Shown here piece by piece: positions 43,675-52,128 of a stretch of DNA of 64,000 bases. Position 1 is the stretch's first letter, and each line of letters begins with the position of its first letter. A program made the position numbers and the translations under genes. The notes beneath the pieces were generated by a model that did no database searches, was not told the origin of the DNA, and worked only from the letters and a program-made list of their open reading frames with translations. The stretch is from Ga0077527 sp038316355 (GTDB lineage Bacteria > Pseudomonadota > Gammaproteobacteria > Burkholderiales > SG8-41). Location of the stretch: contig JBBQAO010000010.1 of the NCBI GenBank assembly GCA_038316355.1, forward strand, positions 1-64,000, in the 5' to 3' direction.

Positions 43675-45309
43675 TTACGCTGCGGTGCCCGCAATTCCGC
43701 GGGCATGCGCCACGCCTGCTGCGCGGTGGGGGAAGAAATTTTCTTCGCCGAGCTTTTGCCGGAATCCGGAGCGGTGAAAAAGGGACATCGGCTGCGCTCC
43801 GGCACCGGTGATGATCAGCGTTTTTCCATTTTTGGCCAATTTCCGGCGCAATGTTTCGAGGATGTCCAGCCCGGTCGTATCGACATTGATGGTTTTCTGC
43901 ATGTCGAGCACGATAACGCGCGCCGGGTCCGCAGGATCGGCGCGGGCGAGCAGCGGTTCGAGCTTGTTGGCGGAGCCGAAGAACAGCGAGCCGAACATTT
44001 CGTAGGCCCGCACCCGTTCACCGGCGATGGTGTCGGGGCCGTCATCGACCACGTCGGTCAACGACGAGATCCGCTTGATGAAGAGCAGTGCTGCCATGAC
44101 CATTCCCACTTGGACTGCGACCGTCAGGTCGAACACCACGGTCAGCAGGAAAGTCGCCAGCAGGATCGCGCGGTAGTTCATCGTGAAACGGCGCATGTTG
44201 CGGAAGTCTTGCCATTCGCCCATTTTCCAGGCGACGACGACGAGGATCGCCGACAGCGCGGCCAGCGGCACGTGTTTTGCCAGCGGTGCGGCGACCAGCA
44301 CGATGGCGAGCAATGTCAGTGCATGCACGATGCCGGAGATCGGGCCGAAGGCGCCCATGCGCACATTGGTGCTGGTGCGGGCGATGGCGCCGGTCGCGCA
44401 AAAGCCGCCGAACAGCGGGGCGACGATGTTGGCAAGACCCTGCGCGATCAGTTCCTGATTGGGATTGTGGCGGTCGTCGATCATGTTGTCGGCGACGGTG
44501 GCCGACAGCAGGGATTCGATCGCGCCGAGGAGTGCGATGGCAATGGCTGGTCCCACCAGGTGGCGCATCGTGGCCACAGACAGTTCAGGAAAGGCGAATG
44601 CGGGCAGTGACTGCGGGATTCCGCCGAACTTCGAGCCTATCGTTTCCACCGGCAGGCCGAGCAGTGCTGCCGCGATCGTGCCGAACACCAGTGCCACGAT
44701 GGGGCTGGGTATGAGGCTCCATTTTTTCGGCCAGAACACGATCAGCGCAAGACAGGCCAGGCTCAGCGCGACAGTGTGCCAGTTGATGCTGTGCAGGGCC
44801 TGCGACAGTACCGTGATCTGCGCGAAGAACTCCGCCGGCAACTGGCTGGTACTCAGACCGAGGAAATCCCTGACCTGCGACAGCAGGATCAGCACTGCGA
44901 TGCCCTTGGTGAAACCGCTGATCACTGATACGGGAATGAAGCGGATCCAGCTGCCCATGCGCAGCAGGCCCATCGCCAGCAACATGAAGCCTGCCATCAG
45001 CGTGCAAATCAGCAGGTTGGCGACACCGTAATTGACGACGATGCCGTAAACAATGACGATGAATGCGCCGGTGGGGCCGCCGATCTGCACCCGCGAGCCG
45101 CCGAGCGCGGAGATGATGAAGCCAGCGATGATCGCGGTATAGATGCCGGATTCCGGCGTCATGCCCGAGGCGATGGCGAAGGCGATCGCCAGCGGCAAGG
45201 CGAGGATGCCGACAGTGATGCCGGACAGGATGTCCGTGCGCAGGCGGGCTGCGTTGTACTCGCCGTACATTTCCAGCAGGCGCGGGCGAAATGCAGGCAG
45301 GCGGATCAT
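43675..45309 (-). CDS. SulP-family anion permease with STAS domain
   Basis: A 544-residue SLC26/SulP transporter for sulfate, bicarbonate or related anions. Residues about 25-410 form the membrane part with the conserved GITVGILALPLAIAFAIASG and GGPTGAFIVIVYGIV segments (near 30-50 and 77-92). Residues 430-530 form a STAS domain (VIVLDMQKTINVDTTGLDIL). Several betaproteobacterial homologues are bicarbonate or sulfate carriers; the presence of sulfatase and sulfotransferase genes elsewhere in the window makes sulfate tempting, but no linkage is direct. The stop is 5 bases from the end of the convergent DsrE-like pseudogene. Confidence 0.92.
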   Translation of the reverse strand: MIRLPAFRPRLLEMYGEYNAARLRTDILSGITVGILALPLAIAFAIASGMTPESGIYTAIIAGFIISALGGSRVQIGGPTGAFIVIVYGIVVNYGVANLLICTLMAGFMLLAMGLLRMGSWIRFIPVSVISGFTKGIAVLILLSQVRDFLGLSTSQLPAEFFAQITVLSQALHSINWHTVALSLACLALIVFWPKKWSLIPSPIVALVFGTIAAALLGLPVETIGSKFGGIPQSLPAFAFPELSVATMRHLVGPAIAIALLGAIESLLSATVADNMIDDRHNPNQELIAQGLANIVAPLFGGFCATGAIARTSTNVRMGAFGPISGIVHALTLLAIVLVAAPLAKHVPLAALSAILVVVAWKMGEWQDFRNMRRFTMNYRAILLATFLLTVVFDLTVAVQVGMVMAALLFIKRISSLTDVVDDGPDTIAGERVRAYEMFGSLFFGSANKLEPLLARADPADPARVIVLDMQKTINVDTTGLDILETLRRKLAKNGKTLIITGAGAQPMSLFHRSGFRQKLGEENFFPHRAAGVAHARGIAGTAA

Positions 45310-45340
45310 CCGGTTCCTTGACGTGTGGCGGTGAGGCGGA

Positions 45341-46450
45341 TCAGTTGGTGCGAAACTTTTGAATCATTTTTTCATCGAGCTCGATGCCGAAACCGGGTCC
45401 GGTCGCGACCTGCATGATGCCGTTTTTGATCGCCGGGCGGTTGACCCACATCTGCTGCCAGACTGGATCGCGTGCCGGATCGGCAAAACATTCGGCGTAT
45501 GTGCCATGGGGCACGGCGGCGAGCAGGTGGCTGGCGATCTGTGCTTCCTCGTGGTGCGCCATCGCGATACCCGCGGCGCGGCACAACCCGGCAGCGCGCA
45601 GCCAGTCGGTGACGCCGCCGCCTTCCGAGACATCGTAATTGACCAGGTCCACAGCACCCGCATCGATCAGGCGGCGGATGGCGTGGCTGGTGATTTCGCT
45701 TTGCCCGGCCGTCACCGGCACCGGAATCGCCTGCCGCACCCGCGCCATCTGCGCGGCATCGTCGTACCAGTGGCAGGGCTCCTCGAACCAGCGGATGTTG
45801 TGCGGCTCGATCAGCCGCGCGAAACGAATCGCATCTTCGGCGGCCCAGCCGCGGTTGGCATCGACGCAGAGGATGAAATCGTCGCCCGCCGCTTTACGCG
45901 CAACAGCGACGCGTTTTGCATCTTCTTCCGGCGACAGCCCGCCGACCTTGAATTTGCAGCCGGCCATGCCGGCGTCGCGGTAAGAGGTGATTTCACGCGC
46001 GATGTCGGCATCGGTTTTGCCGGGCATGTAATAACCGCCGATGGAAATGATCGGCAGCTCCGTGGTGTAGCCGCCGATCAGCTCGCGCACGCTTTTGCCC
46101 AGAGCCTTGCCGGTCAGGTCCCAGATCGCACAGTCGACGCAGGCGATGGCCTCGAGCAGCAGCTTCTTGTCGCCGGCAGCGTGGCTCAGCGCAAACATGC
46201 GGTCCCACGCCTGCTCCCGCTCGTAAATACTCAAGCCATTGATTGCATTAAATAAATCATTTTCGATCAGTTTTGCGATTTGTGGCCCGTGAGCGCGGTT
46301 GTCGCCGTTGTAGACATTGCTGATCAGTCCACTGTCGGTGCGCAGCCTGGTAATGACCGTCGAGCGTTTGAGCACGCTGTAGGTCGAGCCGCCGAAATTT
46401 TTGCTGAGGGGAATATCAATGGCAATGGCTTCGACGGCGGTGATGCGCAT
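45341..46450 (-). CDS. Mandelate racemase/muconate lactonizing enzyme (enolase superfamily) protein
   Basis: A 369-residue enolase-superfamily enzyme. The capping domain (residues 1-125) is followed by a TIM barrel with the KxK motif in GCKFKVGG (near 163-170), metal ligands in CVDANRGW, WFEEPCHW and AGQSEI, and a second base region HHEEAQIASHL. This set fits the mandelate-racemase subgroup, so abstraction of a proton alpha to a carboxylate followed by dehydration or epimerisation is expected. The substrate is probably a sugar acid or aromatic hydroxy acid. It lies between a SulP permease gene and a kinase gene, all leftward. Confidence 0.9.
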   Translation of the reverse strand: MRITAVEAIAIDIPLSKNFGGSTYSVLKRSTVITRLRTDSGLISNVYNGDNRAHGPQIAKLIENDLFNAINGLSIYEREQAWDRMFALSHAAGDKKLLLEAIACVDCAIWDLTGKALGKSVRELIGGYTTELPIISIGGYYMPGKTDADIAREITSYRDAGMAGCKFKVGGLSPEEDAKRVAVARKAAGDDFILCVDANRGWAAEDAIRFARLIEPHNIRWFEEPCHWYDDAAQMARVRQAIPVPVTAGQSEITSHAIRRLIDAGAVDLVNYDVSEGGGVTDWLRAAGLCRAAGIAMAHHEEAQIASHLLAAVPHGTYAECFADPARDPVWQQMWVNRPAIKNGIMQVATGPGFGIELDEKMIQKFRTN

Positions 46451-46471
46451 GAATTTCCTTCGGTTACGGTT

Positions 46472-47728
46472 TCAGATGAAAACGATCAGCGTGCCCAGCA
46501 CGACGGCGCCGCCGACGGCGCCGAGGAAAATCTGCCGGTCGCGCGTGGACCACGGCGGCGCACGCATTATCGTATGTGCGCCCCAGTTGCGCTCGGACTC
46601 GTCTCCGGCATCCATGATGGCTTCATCGATGGAGTGACGGCTGACGCCGAAGTTCGCGGCGAAGGCATTGGGGTCGGTAATGGCGCCGGTTTTCACCGCG
46701 AGGCGCATGGTGGCCGCCATTGAGTCGAATTCCTTGGCCAGTCCGCGCGAGGGGATGGTGTCTCCGGGCAGGCTGTTGTGGGGCAAAGCCAGACTGCGAT
46801 CCTCGGTGCGCGTCGCCGGCATCGTGGTGACGTCAAACAGCAGCGTCTGCGATTCGGTGACCGACGGTTTTGCCGCGGCGATCAGTGGCGCCGTGATGGC
46901 ACCCGGACTCTGCTGGCAGCATGCGCGCAGGTCGGATGCGAATTCGGCGATGCTGGCGTAACGTTCGTCGGCAGTCTTGGCCAGCGCCTTGGCAAGAATC
47001 AGGTTGAGCATCTGCGGCAGCGCGGTGTTGACCGTACTCGGCGGCGGCGGCGTGAAATTGACGATCTGGAACATCAGCGAATTGACGTCGATGCCGTTGA
47101 ACGGCGGCTGTCCGGCGACCATTTCGTAGAGGATCACCCCCAGCGAAAAAATGTCTGCGCGCCCGTCGGAGCGTTTGCCCAGCACCTGTTCCGGCGACAG
47201 ATAACGCGGCGATCCCAGCACCACGCCGGTCTGGGTGCGCACGCCGGCAGTGCGCATGCGCGCGATGCCGAAGTCCATGATTTTCACGCGGCCATCGCTG
47301 AGGATCATGATGTTGGCCGGCTTGATGTCGCGATGCACGACGTCATGCCGGTGGGCATACGCAAGGCCGTCGGCGGCCTGGGCTGCGATTTCCAGCGCGC
47401 GGTCCACGGTCAGTTCGCTGCTGGCGATCAGGTCTTTCAGTTCGCGGCCTTCGAGGAACTCCATCGCCATGAAGGCGAGGTCGCCGCTGCGGCCGATGTC
47501 GTGGATGGTGACGATGTTCGGATGGTTGAGGCCGCCGGCGGCGCGCGCCTCGATGGTGAAGCGTTTTTCGTAGTGCTCCATCTCGCCGGGATCGATCGCC
47601 ATGTTGATGGTCTTGACCGCGACCGTGCGTTCGAGCATCGGATCGACGGCGCGGTAGACCACACCCATCGCGCCGCGGCCGATTTCGGCAACAACGTCGT
47701 AACGACCGATTTGTACGGGCTGGGTCAT
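46472..47728 (-). CDS. Membrane-anchored Hanks-type Ser/Thr protein kinase
   Basis: A 418-residue eukaryotic-like kinase. Motifs: glycine loop IGRGAMGVVYRA (16-27), ATP lysine AVKT (Lys39), catalytic HRDIKPANIM (Asp134), DFGIAR (152-157) and the SPEQVLG substitute for APE. Residues 270-395 form a low-complexity linker, and a C-terminal hydrophobic segment (FLGAVGGAVVLGTLIVFI, 400-418) anchors it, leaving the kinase in the cytoplasm. No PASTA or other extracellular sensor follows. It lies 15 bases downstream of a TPR lipoprotein gene, itself 8 bases from a cyclase-PEGA gene, so the three form one signalling operon. Confidence 0.93.
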   Translation of the reverse strand: MTQPVQIGRYDVVAEIGRGAMGVVYRAVDPMLERTVAVKTINMAIDPGEMEHYEKRFTIEARAAGGLNHPNIVTIHDIGRSGDLAFMAMEFLEGRELKDLIASSELTVDRALEIAAQAADGLAYAHRHDVVHRDIKPANIMILSDGRVKIMDFGIARMRTAGVRTQTGVVLGSPRYLSPEQVLGKRSDGRADIFSLGVILYEMVAGQPPFNGIDVNSLMFQIVNFTPPPPSTVNTALPQMLNLILAKALAKTADERYASIAEFASDLRACCQQSPGAITAPLIAAAKPSVTESQTLLFDVTTMPATRTEDRSLALPHNSLPGDTIPSRGLAKEFDSMAATMRLAVKTGAITDPNAFAANFGVSRHSIDEAIMDAGDESERNWGAHTIMRAPPWSTRDRQIFLGAVGGAVVLGTLIVFI

Positions 47729-47743
47729 CGGCTCTTGCTGGAG

Positions 47744-48172
47744 TCAGCGCCCGCGCACACTGCGGAACACCGGCCCCCATGTCGGATGTCCGGCCTCGGC
47801 CGGGCTCAGGCTGAATTTTGGGTCGGCCGCAATCGCGTTGCTGAACTCCTGCCGGCATTGCGCGATGCGCTCAGTGACACAGTAGATGAATGCCAGATAC
47901 TTATAGGCCCGTGCCTGGTCGGTGCGTGAGGCGAGGCCCTCGCCGAGGCTGCCCTGCAGATGGCGTTGTGCCTGGGCGTAATTGCCTTCCTCATACAAGG
48001 CAATGCCCGACTTCAGCCGGGCTTCCGCTGTGGGCAGTGCGGTTTCTTCAGCCGACCTGGCGCGTGCCTTTTCGAAGTCGAGAGAATCAGAAACGCTCTT
48101 GACGCCCTTCTGCACGGTTTCGCAGCCGGTGAGCAGGGGCAGCAACAACAGCAGGATGATAAATGCACGCAT
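47744..48172 (-). CDS. TPR-containing lipoprotein
   Basis: A 142-residue envelope lipoprotein. The signal peptide MRAFIILLLLLPLLTGC ends in a lipobox, LTGC, with the modified cysteine at residue 17. The mature part has tetratricopeptide-like helices (LKSGIALYEEGNYAQAQRHL, then ARAYKYLAFIYCVTERIAQC). The TssQ-like and T6SS-linked lipoproteins that accompany such kinases have a similar build, but I see no other type VI secretion gene here. It lies between the cyclase and kinase genes and probably acts in the same signalling unit. Confidence 0.85.
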   Translation of the reverse strand: MRAFIILLLLLPLLTGCETVQKGVKSVSDSLDFEKARARSAEETALPTAEARLKSGIALYEEGNYAQAQRHLQGSLGEGLASRTDQARAYKYLAFIYCVTERIAQCRQEFSNAIAADPKFSLSPAEAGHPTWGPVFRSVRGR

Positions 48173-48180
48173 GACGGTCC

Positions 48181-49287
48181 TTAACGGAATCGGTGCATGA
48201 TTTTAATCTCTTCGCCGGGCTTGACTTCAACAACCTGCAGGTACGAGGCGAAGCCGGGGTTGCGGATCTCGAGCTTGTAGACCCCGGGTTTGAGCGCGAT
48301 GTCGCGCAGCGGCGGCGAAACACCGTATTGGCTGCCGTTGATGCGGATTTCGCCCCAGGGCAGCACGTTCATGCGCACGGTGCCGGTGGCTGCAGCCTCC
48401 TGATCGCGAGGTGGTTTTTTTGCCGGGCGTGTCTTGGCCGCCGGCGCGGCTTCGGCCACTGCTGCCGGGCGTGGCAACTCGGCCGCCGGGGGTTTCGCCT
48501 TCAGCGGCCGCGGCATGACCACTGCCGAGGCCGCGATCTCGGCCTGCCGTTTCGCCTCCGCTTCCGCGTCTTGGACCGCACCACGCAAGGCGACGGCGAC
48601 GACCAGGATCAGTGCGACTGACAGCGCAGTGGCCAGCGGCGGCCGGCGCATGACCAGGGCGCGGGCGGTATGCCCGGCACGGGCGATTTTCCCCATCATT
48701 GCCGCGGCATGAACTTCGGCGGCGCCGGGTTTACGCCGTGGCGGGCGCGCGGGGGCAGGTTCGGTGCCCAGCGCATAAACCTCGTGTTCGCGCACGTGTT
48801 TGTCGGTGCGCGCGCCCTCGAAGCTGAACAGGTGTGCGTAATCCGGCGACAGCGCCGAAACCACCTCGTAGTACGAGCGGGAGGCCAGCACCTGGTTGAT
48901 GGCAGCGAAACTCATCACCCGCTGCGCGACATTGATGCCGTCGCCGATGATGTTCGGCTGGCCGTTGATGTCCTTCACCAGCCGCACCGGCCCGAGGTTG
49001 ACGCCGATGCGCAGGCGCAGTGTTTCATCGCTGCGCTCGGCCAGTGCGTCGCGCAGCGCCAGTCCGAGGAACAGGCCGTCCTCAGGATCCCCGAGGAAAC
49101 TGATTGCCGCGCCATCGCCGGTGTCGAGGATGATGCGGTCCTTGCCCGGCACGTCCGCCAGTGCCTGCGCCAGCAGCAGGTTGAACTGTTCCTTGGCACG
49201 CATCTGCTCCGCCACCGACTTCTTCGAATATTCGACGATGTCGATGAACGCGACGCAGCAGACGAAGGTGCGGTTGTCGTTGCCCAT
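48181..49287 (-). CDS. Class III nucleotidyl cyclase domain with membrane anchor and PEGA domain
   Basis: A 368-residue fusion. Residues 8-170 are a class III cyclase domain: AFIDIVEYSKKS with the metal aspartate, LDTGDGAAISFLGD, LRIGVNLGPVRLV and GDGINVAQRVMS with the Asn/Arg pair, so it looks catalytically competent. A Pro- and Arg-rich linker leads to one membrane segment (LATALSVALILVVAVALRG, about 218-236). An Ala/Pro/Lys-rich stretch follows, then a PEGA domain (about 300-368, LKPGVYKLEIRNPGFASYLQ) predicted to lie in the periplasm. It is the first gene of the cyclase, lipoprotein and kinase unit. Whether the product is cAMP or cGMP is not evident. Confidence 0.88.
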   Translation of the reverse strand: MGNDNRTFVCCVAFIDIVEYSKKSVAEQMRAKEQFNLLLAQALADVPGKDRIILDTGDGAAISFLGDPEDGLFLGLALRDALAERSDETLRLRIGVNLGPVRLVKDINGQPNIIGDGINVAQRVMSFAAINQVLASRSYYEVVSALSPDYAHLFSFEGARTDKHVREHEVYALGTEPAPARPPRRKPGAAEVHAAAMMGKIARAGHTARALVMRRPPLATALSVALILVVAVALRGAVQDAEAEAKRQAEIAASAVVMPRPLKAKPPAAELPRPAAVAEAAPAAKTRPAKKPPRDQEAAATGTVRMNVLPWGEIRINGSQYGVSPPLRDIALKPGVYKLEIRNPGFASYLQVVEVKPGEEIKIMHRFR

Positions 49288-49327
49288 TGCCGGGTTGTGG
49301 TGCTCAGTTTCCCTAATATCTTTTATC

Positions 49328-51889
49328 TTATTTGATGCGCATGCCGGGCTGGGCGCCGGAATCGGGTGACAGCAGCCAGAGGCCGGGGACGTCGCCGCTG
49401 GCGGCGAGAACCATGCCTTCGGACATGCCGAATTTCATTTTGCGCGGCGCGAGGTTGGCGACCACTACCGTCAGCCGGCCTTTCAGTGTTTCCGGATCGT
49501 AGGCGGCCTTGATGCCGGCGAAGACCTGTTTGGTGCCCAGGGCGCCGACGTCCAGCGTCAGTTTCAGCAGCTTGTCCGCACCTTCGACATGTTCGGCGTT
49601 GGCGATTTTTGCGATGCGCAGGTCGATCTTGGTGAAGTCGTCGATTGAAATAAGCGCATCAGCGCCACTAATCCCCCCTCTCCCGTCGGGAGTGGGGCCG
49701 GGGGTGAGGGATTGAGGAGGCATCTGCAAGGAGGATTTTTCCATGATGGTATTCCAGAGTTTTTCCAGTACAGATTCGGTTTGCTGCAGAACTTCGTTGT
49801 TCCAGAAGCGGATGACCTGGATGCCGGACTTCAGTAAGGCGGCGGTACGGGCATCGTCTTTGGGTTTTTCATCCTGATGTTGTGATCCGTCCAGTTCGAT
49901 GGCCAGTTTCAGTTCGTCGCAATAAAAATCAAGGATGTAGTTGGCGCCGGCCAGTGCGACCGGGTGCTGTCTGCGGAATTTGTGATCGGCCAGGCGCAGG
50001 TTGCGCAGCAGGCTCCAGATCAGTTGTTCGGCATCGGTCTGTTCCTGCCGCAGTTGGCGGGCAAAAACCAGCAGGTCTTCGGGAACGGGGGGCTTTTTCG
50101 CGGGCTTTCCCTCACCCCCCGCCCCTCTCCCGGTGGGAGAGGGGGGCTTCATGGTTTCCTTGTTGGCTTCGGTCAGCGCGGCGATTTGTTTTACATCGAC
50201 GCGGGTCATCAGATGTTTGTATTCGTTGATCTTATGATCGTTAAAGCGGTACTTGGCAGACGCATGCTCCCAAGTTGAAGCTTCAACGTTCAGGAATTTT
50301 TCGACTTGTTCCGCAAGCAGAGGAAGAACTGGCTTCAGGTATATCGTCAAGACTCTGAATGCTTCGAGGCTGACGGTACATATCTGTTGAACAGAGTCCC
50401 GGGTGCCGTGAAACTTTACTTTTTCCCATGGGGCTTGAACAGCCAAAAATCCATTGACTTCATCGGTAAGGCGCATTATTTCGCGCAGCGCTTTGCCAAA
50501 CTCTCGTTGTTCGTAAAAAGACTTAATGAGCTCTCTTTGCGACCAAATATCCGCGAGTATTGCTCTTTCCAAGTCTGATTTTTGGTCTGAGACTTTTCCA
50601 AGTTTCCCTTCAAAAAACTTTGTAATAAATGGGGCGGTTCGGCTCGCAATATTGATGTATTTTCCCACCAGGTCACTATTCACCCGCGCTACAAAGTCAT
50701 CCAGATTCAGATCCAGGTCTTCCATCGTCGAATTCAGTTTCGCCGCGTAGTAATAACGCAGCCATTCCGGATTCAAGCCCTGCTGGATGTAACTCTCGGC
50801 GGTGATGAAGGTGCCGCGCGACTTGGACATTTTTTCGCCGTTCACGGTCAGGAAGCCGTGGGCGAATACTTTTGATGGTGTGCGGAAGCCGGCGTATTGC
50901 AGCATCGCCGGCCAGAACAGGGCGTGGAAATAGAGAATGTCCTTGCCGATGAAATGCACCAGCTCGGTATTGCCGCCGGGCTTGAGGAAGGCATCGGCGT
51001 CGATGGTGATGCCTTTGGCCTGTTGTTTTTTGACGTAATTCAGGAAGCTGCCGAAATAACCCACCGGCGCATCGAGCCAGACGTAAAAGAATTTCTTGCC
51101 GTCAGTGCCGGGAATCGGAAAACCGAAGTAAGGCGCGTCGCGCGAGATGTCCCAGTCAGAGAGTTTGGCGCCGCCGGCTTCGCCCAGCCATTCCTTCATC
51201 TTGTTGGCGGCTTCGGCCTGCAGATGATCGGCGCCTTGCGTGTAGCCGCGGAGGAATTCCTCGCAGCGTTTGTCCGAGAGTTTGAAAAAATAGTGTTCCG
51301 AGGCCTTGCGCACGGGGGCGGCGCCGGAAACGGTGGAATAAGGGTTTTTTAAGTCGGTCGGTGCATAGGTGGCGCCGCAGACTTCGCAGGAATCGCCGTA
51401 CTGGTCTTTCGCGCCGCACTTCGGGCATTCACCCTTGATGTAGCGATCCGGCAGAAACATCTCTTTGACCGGGTCGTAGAACTGTTCGACTGAGCGCGTG
51501 GCGATCAACTTACCGTCGTCGAGTTTTTTATATATCTCCGCGCACAGCGTCTCGTTTTCCGGCGAGTCGGTGGTGTAGTAATTGTCGAAGCTGACACCGA
51601 AACTGTCGAAGTCGCGTTGGTGTTCATGCCACACCCGGTCGATCAGTTGCTTGGGCGTGATGCCTTCGCTGTCGGCGCGCAGCATGATCGGTGTGCCGTG
51701 GGTGTCGTCCGCGCCGACGTAATGGATCTCACGGGGTGACCCGTCCTCATTCACCTGCATGCGCTGGAACCGGACCCAGATATCGGTCTGGATGTATTCG
51801 ACCAGATGGCCCAGGTGGATGGCGCCATTGGCGTACGGCAGCGCGGAGGTCACAAGAATGCGGCGCGCTGTTTGCGGGGTGTCAGGCAT
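49328..51889 (-). CDS. metG: Methionyl-tRNA synthetase with an in-frame DUF559 insertion
   Basis: An 853-residue synthetase that charges tRNA-Met. Features in order: GAIHLGH (class I HIGH motif, near 19-25), zinc knuckles CPKCGAKDQYGDSCEVCG near 158-175, KMSKSRG near 353, an anticodon-binding helical domain (about 390-560), and a C-terminal tRNA-binding domain (745-853: IDDFTKIDLRIAKIANAEHV). Between the last two, residues 582-739 are encoded by a 474-bp block with terminal inverted repeats that adds a DUF559 domain. Without it the protein would be 695 residues, normal for the family. All catalytic motifs are intact, so the gene is probably functional. The part encoding the anticodon domain (about 50220-50740) is much lower in GC than the rest. 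Confidence 0.95.
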   Translation of the reverse strand: MPDTPQTARRILVTSALPYANGAIHLGHLVEYIQTDIWVRFQRMQVNEDGSPREIHYVGADDTHGTPIMLRADSEGITPKQLIDRVWHEHQRDFDSFGVSFDNYYTTDSPENETLCAEIYKKLDDGKLIATRSVEQFYDPVKEMFLPDRYIKGECPKCGAKDQYGDSCEVCGATYAPTDLKNPYSTVSGAAPVRKASEHYFFKLSDKRCEEFLRGYTQGADHLQAEAANKMKEWLGEAGGAKLSDWDISRDAPYFGFPIPGTDGKKFFYVWLDAPVGYFGSFLNYVKKQQAKGITIDADAFLKPGGNTELVHFIGKDILYFHALFWPAMLQYAGFRTPSKVFAHGFLTVNGEKMSKSRGTFITAESYIQQGLNPEWLRYYYAAKLNSTMEDLDLNLDDFVARVNSDLVGKYINIASRTAPFITKFFEGKLGKVSDQKSDLERAILADIWSQRELIKSFYEQREFGKALREIMRLTDEVNGFLAVQAPWEKVKFHGTRDSVQQICTVSLEAFRVLTIYLKPVLPLLAEQVEKFLNVEASTWEHASAKYRFNDHKINEYKHLMTRVDVKQIAALTEANKETMKPPSPTGRGAGGEGKPAKKPPVPEDLLVFARQLRQEQTDAEQLIWSLLRNLRLADHKFRRQHPVALAGANYILDFYCDELKLAIELDGSQHQDEKPKDDARTAALLKSGIQVIRFWNNEVLQQTESVLEKLWNTIMEKSSLQMPPQSLTPGPTPDGRGGISGADALISIDDFTKIDLRIAKIANAEHVEGADKLLKLTLDVGALGTKQVFAGIKAAYDPETLKGRLTVVVANLAPRKMKFGMSEGMVLAASGDVPGLWLLSPDSGAQPGMRIK
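49673..49710. repeat. Left terminal inverted repeat of the DUF559 element
   Basis: 38 bases, from CCCCCCTCTCCC to CCGGGGGTGAGGG. Its own ends are self-complementary (CTCTCCCG and CGGGAG). Same orientation as the solo copy at 62242-62279. Confidence 0.9.
50109..50146. repeat. Right terminal inverted repeat of the DUF559 element
   Basis: 38 bases, from CCCTCACCCCCC to GGGAGAGGGGGG, the reverse complement of the left repeat apart from four mismatches. It encodes PPSPTGRGAGGEG in the metG frame. Confidence 0.9.
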
Positions 51890-52084
51890 GGGGATGAGTC
51901 AGGGGGGATGAGTCAGGGGGGTGAGCCAGGGAGTGGTGCTAAAGGATTGAATTGTAACAAACTATTCTGAAACCCCCGGCTTGCGGAAGGGCGTCTGACA
52001 CGGTTCGCGGCGGACACTGTGGCAAGAGCGCAAAAAAACCTTTGTCAGCATGGGGTTGTAGTGGTTTGCAGGGGGGTATCTCGC

Positions 52085-52090
52085 TACAAT
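52085..52090 (+). promoter_or_regulatory. Candidate -10 box for the mrp gene
   Basis: TACAAT lies 38 bases upstream of the mrp ATG in the context CGCTACAATCGCGGCC. The best -35 at 17 bases is TGGTTT, which is weak. Confidence 0.4.
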
Positions 52091-52128
52091 CGCGGCCTCA
52101 ACACGCATTACCAACGGAACCCCAAGCC

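Larger units (their letters stand above)
49673..50146 (-). mobile_element. DUF559-encoding element with 38-bp terminal inverted repeats, inserted in frame in metG
   Basis: The left end (49673-49710) and right end (50109-50146) are inverted copies of a 38-base GC-rich unit, 34 of 38 bases identical; the outer termini are CCCCCCTCTCCC and GGGAGAGGGGGG. The block is 474 bases, exactly 158 codons, begins at the first base of codon 582 of metG, and has no stop in the metG frame. It encodes a complete-looking DUF559 domain: ARQLRQEQTDAEQLIWSLLR, then FRRQHPVALAGANYILDFYC, LAIELDGSQH and IQVIRFWNNEVL, a Vsr-like restriction-endonuclease fold with its acidic residues and histidine kept. No target-site duplication is evident. 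A solo copy of the repeat is at 62242-62279. Confidence 0.85.

Noticed and set aside
43600..44610. 336-codon plus-strand frame opposite the SulP gene
   Set aside because: No membrane or domain pattern; SulP and its STAS domain are clear on the minus strand.
49673..50146. Intein in MetG
   Set aside because: The inserted block starts with Pro-Pro and ends in Gly-Gly-Ile; there is no N-terminal Cys/Ser block A, no His-Asn at the C-end, and DUF559 is not a homing-endonuclease class found in inteins.
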